From the NCBI RefSeq assembly GCF_000003605.2, contig NW_003150777.1, forward strand, positions 129,733 to 161,164: a DNA stretch of 31,432 nt, written 5' to 3'. Shown one piece after another: positions 27,951 through 31,432 of this stretch (the first letter of the stretch is position 1; each line of letters opens with the position of its first letter). The stretch comes from Saccoglossus kowalevskii (lineage: Eukaryota; Hemichordata; Enteropneusta; Harrimaniidae). The position numbers and the translations under genes are program-made. The notes beneath the pieces are model-generated. The model was not told the origin of the DNA. It saw only the letters and a list, made by a program, of their open reading frames with translations, and made no database searches.

Positions 27951-28870
27951 AATTTCTGAAATATCGCCCGCCAGTGTAAGCGGTGACGATCGATTGTCGT
28001 ACCTAACCTAAACAAGAACCGGGATTTTGAATACTGACCAAACTAAAGCTAATGCAATGAAGGGTGTAACGTTTGGACAAAATGAAAACATGTCCGCCAT
28101 TATTTAGCAGGTATGTACGAACATTCGATTATAGACCTCTCTAATTGTTGAAGAAATAGAATTTGCAATCATTCGGGAGTACAACAAAGCAAACAGGACT
28201 ACGCAGTCGTGGTCCGAGATCATCTCGAATGATTTACAGAATTGTGAATAGTTTTGGTTCCGCGACTGCGTGGTACACGGTGCTTGACAAGGACATCAGT
28301 CGACATGCGTGGAACAACATCGACCGGCGACGAACCAATTCGGTTACGGCCAATTGAGTAGCTCCTGAATTTCCGACATTTTTGTCTTTTTTTGCGTCTT
28401 GCTGTAGCAGCTAACCTATTCTATTCGTGTATTGAAGTGTGTCTCGAGCATCTGAGGTTATTCTGGGCCAATTTCGTGCCACGCTGTTGTAGTTTTCAAT
28501 CAAAATTTCGTGGTTTTCAAAGCGTTGAAAAATTACGACAGTTTTTGTGGTGGTATTTGCGACTGCGCGAACATGGCGACCATCACGAAGAAGACAACCA
28601 CATCGCCTGCTCCAGAAGATGTGGAAGTTATGATACAGTATGGTCACGGAACAAAGAGTCATTTGGATATTATGAACGTATATTATTGACCAACATCGGC
28701 CAACGTTTTATTTGACGTTTGGATCGTTTTCTCAAATCCACCAGCCATAATTTGCACATCGAAGTGAAAGAGAAGCACATTGTCACAAGTGCGGCTGCGC
28801 GAACAACAAAGAAGTAACCAAAGTGTGTCTCCGGGAAAATGCTATATTTGCGTCCAGAATGTCCGCAAGA
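27950..28870. promoter_or_regulatory. Candidate NRF1 promoter region, CpG-enriched and possibly bidirectional
   Basis: CpG dinucleotides and GC rise compared with the surrounding AT-rich DNA. Minus-strand aataatggcggacatg (about 28088-28103) and plus-strand gaacatggcgacc (28570-28582) are YY1-like ATGGCG motifs in opposite directions. An inverted repeat (acgcagtcgtgg 28201 / ccgcgactgcgt 28259) and two gcgRctgcgcgaaca words (about 28559 and 28792) add structure. Transcription starts are inferred only. Confidence 0.4.
28573..28689 (+). CDS. Short ORF in strong start context, candidate first exon of a divergent gene
   Basis: The ATG at 28573 sits in gcgaacATGGcg, a strong start context. The ORF is 38 codons (MATITKKTTTSPAPEDVEVM ... 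DIMN) and ends in TGA at 28687. A weak donor-like AAC|gtatat at 28678 could splice it onward. Composition is protein-like, but I do not recognise the product and no downstream exon was linked convincingly. It may be chance in a CpG-rich promoter. Confidence 0.25.
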   Translation: MATITKKTTTSPAPEDVEVMIQYGHGTKSHLDIMNVYY

Positions 28871-29344
28871 ATAATCTGCATGTAGGAAAGATTAGAACCA
28901 TAATTTTGCCAGCATTGCAATTTGTGCGATTTTTATATACTTACCACAAATTATGTGTATTTTAATCCAAATATAGGTCTTATCTGTAAACTGAATGCGC
29001 GGGAGCCGTTCCAAACACAACCACTTCTGAGCACGCCAGTGAATGCTTGCTATAGGGGGGTCGAGTATTGCTCTTCAATAGGCGGATTGGAGTTGGGAGA
29101 ATTTGTACCCAATCAGTTCAATTGACAGCCTTCCAAATGCAACACAGAAACCCTTTAGGGTGATGAGGTGATTATTCTATAATAAGCCAAACGCAGATAT
29201 GTGTTGACTACACTATTGTACCCCAAATTAAATAATTAATTTTAATAAAGCTTCTGGTGGTTCCCATTTATTTGACACAATACTGGCCTCTACACATGTC
29301 AATTGTTTTCATCATAAATAAATAAATACACTTAGAAATTGTTA
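28871..29344. other. Region right of the CpG block, no firm feature
   Basis: The 28974-29125 stretch has an acceptor-like atatag and an open frame ending GLELGEFVPNQFN, preceded by CpG-containing sequence. This is too weak to call a gene. Confidence 0.35.
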
Positions 29345-29468
29345 TTAAAGGGTGGTGATCGTCGCACAGCCGTGTTCGAATTTCACGTAAACAATGTATT
29401 ACATACGTTGTATTCGTCGCTATGAGTCTCATGTCGAACTGAAGACTGCGATGACCACAGCCCTTTAA
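29345..29468. mobile_element. 124-bp TIR element with TTAAAGGG/CCCTTTAA ends
   Basis: Left ttaaagggtggtgatcgtcg and right gcgatgaccacagccctttaa are inverted complements with small gaps. Non-coding. The ends resemble, but are not identical to, the 9828-9981 element. Confidence 0.7.
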
Positions 29469-30402
29469 TTTCAATAAGTTTACATCGAAGGTTATTGAGC
29501 TCCCTGTATTCTCAAATTTCTGATTTTTACGTTTTGCGATATATAGGGTTTTATCAGCAATTTAATTTAATTTAATTTACATAGTTTGTAAATATATTTA
29601 AAATTTTTGTACATTTGTAGCTGGAAATATTCATGAAATGGATGCACTTTTGCCAAAAAAAAAGAGCTAATGTTATGGCCATGGGAAAACAATTTATCCC
29701 CTTAAACATAAACCCTGACCTAAAAACCACGTGTCCTAACACTCCAACCCCAATGTAATGTATATACCCCTGCAGATAACTACACATGTTCTGAAGAACG
29801 GAATACTGTATACAATGATTAAAATGGGGAAGGGCATAGTTCGGATTTAGAGTTGTTGGTGATGGTCGTGTTTTTTTTTTCTAGAATAGTGTATATAGTT
29901 CGACCATAGAGGTAAAAAGAACAGTTGTTTCCCTTGAAATAGTACGCGGCAACTAGTCTGGCATCCGATTATCGGTATCAAATACGGAGAGAATTTACTG
30001 GGGGGGGGGGGTGAATTTGCGTCTATGTATGGTAAACAATGTGGATAAGTATATTGACTTGTGTCGAACATTCGACGCGAGGAATATGCACATCTTAATT
30101 TTAACACATTTTGTTTAACATTTCCAGCAACAGTCAAGTTCTCATTCTTTCAACATTTTTCGCCGTCGTCACGCATTAAAATTAACCAAGAGTGTCCAGT
30201 GAATATGGCCATTCCCAAGAGTGTCCAGTGAATATGGCCACTCTTTAATGTCTCCATACAGATAGCTTACTATGAAAATGTTGGCATTGATGCCGTGAAT
30301 AGTATACGATAACTCTGGTGCAACAAAGTGAATCATTATTATGCAAATAATCACCAGTATTTCTTAACACCAAATCTTTATGACGTCAGCTTCTCTTAAC
30401 AG
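29469..30402. other. Non-coding stretch with simple repeats
   Basis: Contains a (tttaa)n patch near 29558-29578, a 12-G run at 30000-30011, and a 29-bp tandem duplication at 30186-30242 (ccaagagtgtccagtgaata, then tggccattc). No gene recognised. Confidence 0.6.
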
Positions 30403-30628
30403 AACAAAAGGAATGAACCGAACGATTACATCACCACACGGTCCCTCAACACCTTTCTATTATCTCAGTGAACGGACGTTTCTAATGGCACCAATTAGCA
30501 CCAAATCAGCAAAACACGTATGCACCCGTTTGGGAAATACTCAACGTCAGGGGCGGACTGATAATCTGTGTGTTCTGGAAAAGTCCGGAACGACCGTCTG
30601 GTCTACGGCCGTTGAGCCTCAGCACTAA
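30403..30628 (+). CDS. Candidate terminal exon of an unknown gene
   Basis: A good acceptor (agcttctcttaacag) opens an uninterrupted frame of about 75 codons (TKGMNRTITSPHGPSTPFYY ... TTVWSTAVEPQH) that ends in TAA at 30626-30628. GC and CpG are higher than the neighbours. AATAAA follows at 30837-30842. I recognise no family. It could be the last exon of the gene that may begin at 28573, or a remnant. Confidence 0.3.
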
Positions 30629-30851
30629 TTGTTCAGAATTACTGCTCAGTGTATTAAATTGTTTTTGGCAAAGTTGGTTACAAATAACAGTGGTATAGAT
30701 GTGTTCTCTTTAAAATACAAACATAAAAGTGACTGTAATATGGCTGTATAAAAGACAATGTCTAGATGTTCATTTTTGTTTATAAGATGCAAGTGATGTT
30801 TAGTCATTCTAGATTATTAGTGTTCTTGAGTTCGTGAATAAACAATCATAA

Positions 30852-31432
30852 ATGACTTTAAATTTAGAGAAGACAGAACTAATTCTAGTAGGCGATCAGA
30901 ATGGGGGATGGGTGCTTCCACAGGGCTTATCGCCGTCTTTGGGTCCCGTTGTACTTGGGGTGTATGTAGGTCACGATAAATACGAAAATGAAAAACTTAA
31001 TTTTTGGACAAAAATTATAAAAATGAAAGATAAACTTCAGATATGGAAATCGAGAGATTTAACCCTTCAAGGCAAAGCATTACTGGGCAAATGCTTCAGA
31101 GCCTCACAGTTAATTTACATTATGAATAGTATACCCGTACCAGTTAATGGTATTAAGGAAGCAGGCGCATATCTATTTAATTTTCTGTGGAAAGGAAAAA
31201 AACATCATATTAAGAACAATACCATGCTTGGCCACTTTTCTCAAGGTGGCGTTAACTGTTTAGATCTTGAACTAATGAATAAAGCATTAAAATTAACGTG
31301 GATATACAGAATATTAGAATCACAGTCATCCTGGTCTAATTTTCCAAACCATTATTTTAATAAGAGGGCTGGCCTTGCTTATGAATTGTAATTATTCGAT
31401 TGACTCGCTCTCAGTCAAGATACCTATTTTTT
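30852..31432 (+). mobile_element. 5'-truncated LINE reverse-transcriptase tail (L1/Tx1-like)
   Basis: The open frame 30852-31391 (179 codons) encodes LNLEKTELILVG, LGVYVGHDKYENEKLNFW, KMKDKLQIWKSRDLTLQGKA, FNFLWKGKKHHIK and GGVNCLDLELMNKALKLTWI. This is the post-catalytic thumb region typical of L1/Tx1-type retrotransposon ORF2. TAA precedes its first ATG, and the catalytic core (YxDD region) and endonuclease are absent, as expected for a 5' truncation. After the TAA at 31389 the similarity seems to continue in the next frame (CNYSIDSLSVKIPIF), so a frameshift is likely. The element runs off the window. Confidence 0.85.

Noticed and set aside
28392-28715. 107-codon plus-strand frame
   Set aside because: A different frame from the strong-context ATG at 28573, without motif or splice support; its length reflects the CpG-rich composition.

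Overview
This is nuclear DNA from an animal. It has AT-rich introns with GT-AG boundaries, AATAAA polyadenylation signals, many short inverted-repeat transposons, large tandem arrays and a decayed LINE. Nothing looks bacterial. The two clear genes and the repeat style fit an invertebrate, most likely a marine deuterostome such as a hemichordate or cephalochordate. That placement is an inference, not a sequence match.

Two conserved genes converge tail to tail. The left one (446-7624, plus strand, 5' part outside the window) is the C-terminal 336 codons of an AHCYL/IRBIT-type S-adenosylhomocysteine-hydrolase-like protein in nine exons. The right one (19427-26689, minus strand) is nuclear respiratory factor 1 (NRF1/P3A2/ewg family). 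It is resolved into seven coding exons whose phases join into a 524-residue protein with a large Gln/His insertion near the C-terminus. Vertebrate AHCYL2 and NRF1 are also close neighbours, so the pairing may be old.

The AHCYL introns carry several repeats: a GTCCCCGTTC-ended element at 1-315 and 5108-5785, a 157-bp tandem at 631-1010, a degenerate MITE at 2731-3503, and a three-copy segment at about 1774, 4050 and 6560. The third copy of that segment still contains a decayed duplicate of the Rossmann-fold exon.

The 11-kb convergent intergenic region (7840-18750) is mostly repeats: three TA-flanked MITEs, a 46-bp minisatellite, a ~150-bp tandem, a 2.6-kb 31-bp satellite and a 1.2-kb 21-bp satellite. 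One orphan ORF (11682-11995) is the only non-repeat coding candidate there. The NRF1 introns hold a 1.25-kb TIR element and two 152/153-bp MITEs ending in CAGKGTTCTC/GAGAACACTG.

Upstream of NRF1 (about 27950-28870) the DNA becomes CpG-richer and carries ATGGCGG-type motifs on both strands. This is a candidate promoter region, possibly bidirectional. Further right are a TIR element (29345-29468), a candidate terminal exon of an unknown plus-strand gene (30403-30628), and a 5'-truncated, frameshifted LINE reverse-transcriptase tail running off the window. I found no tRNA, rRNA, CRISPR array or dedicated defence or biosynthetic system. The strongest unusual signals are the fossil exon, the NRF1 polyQ insertion and the satellite architecture.
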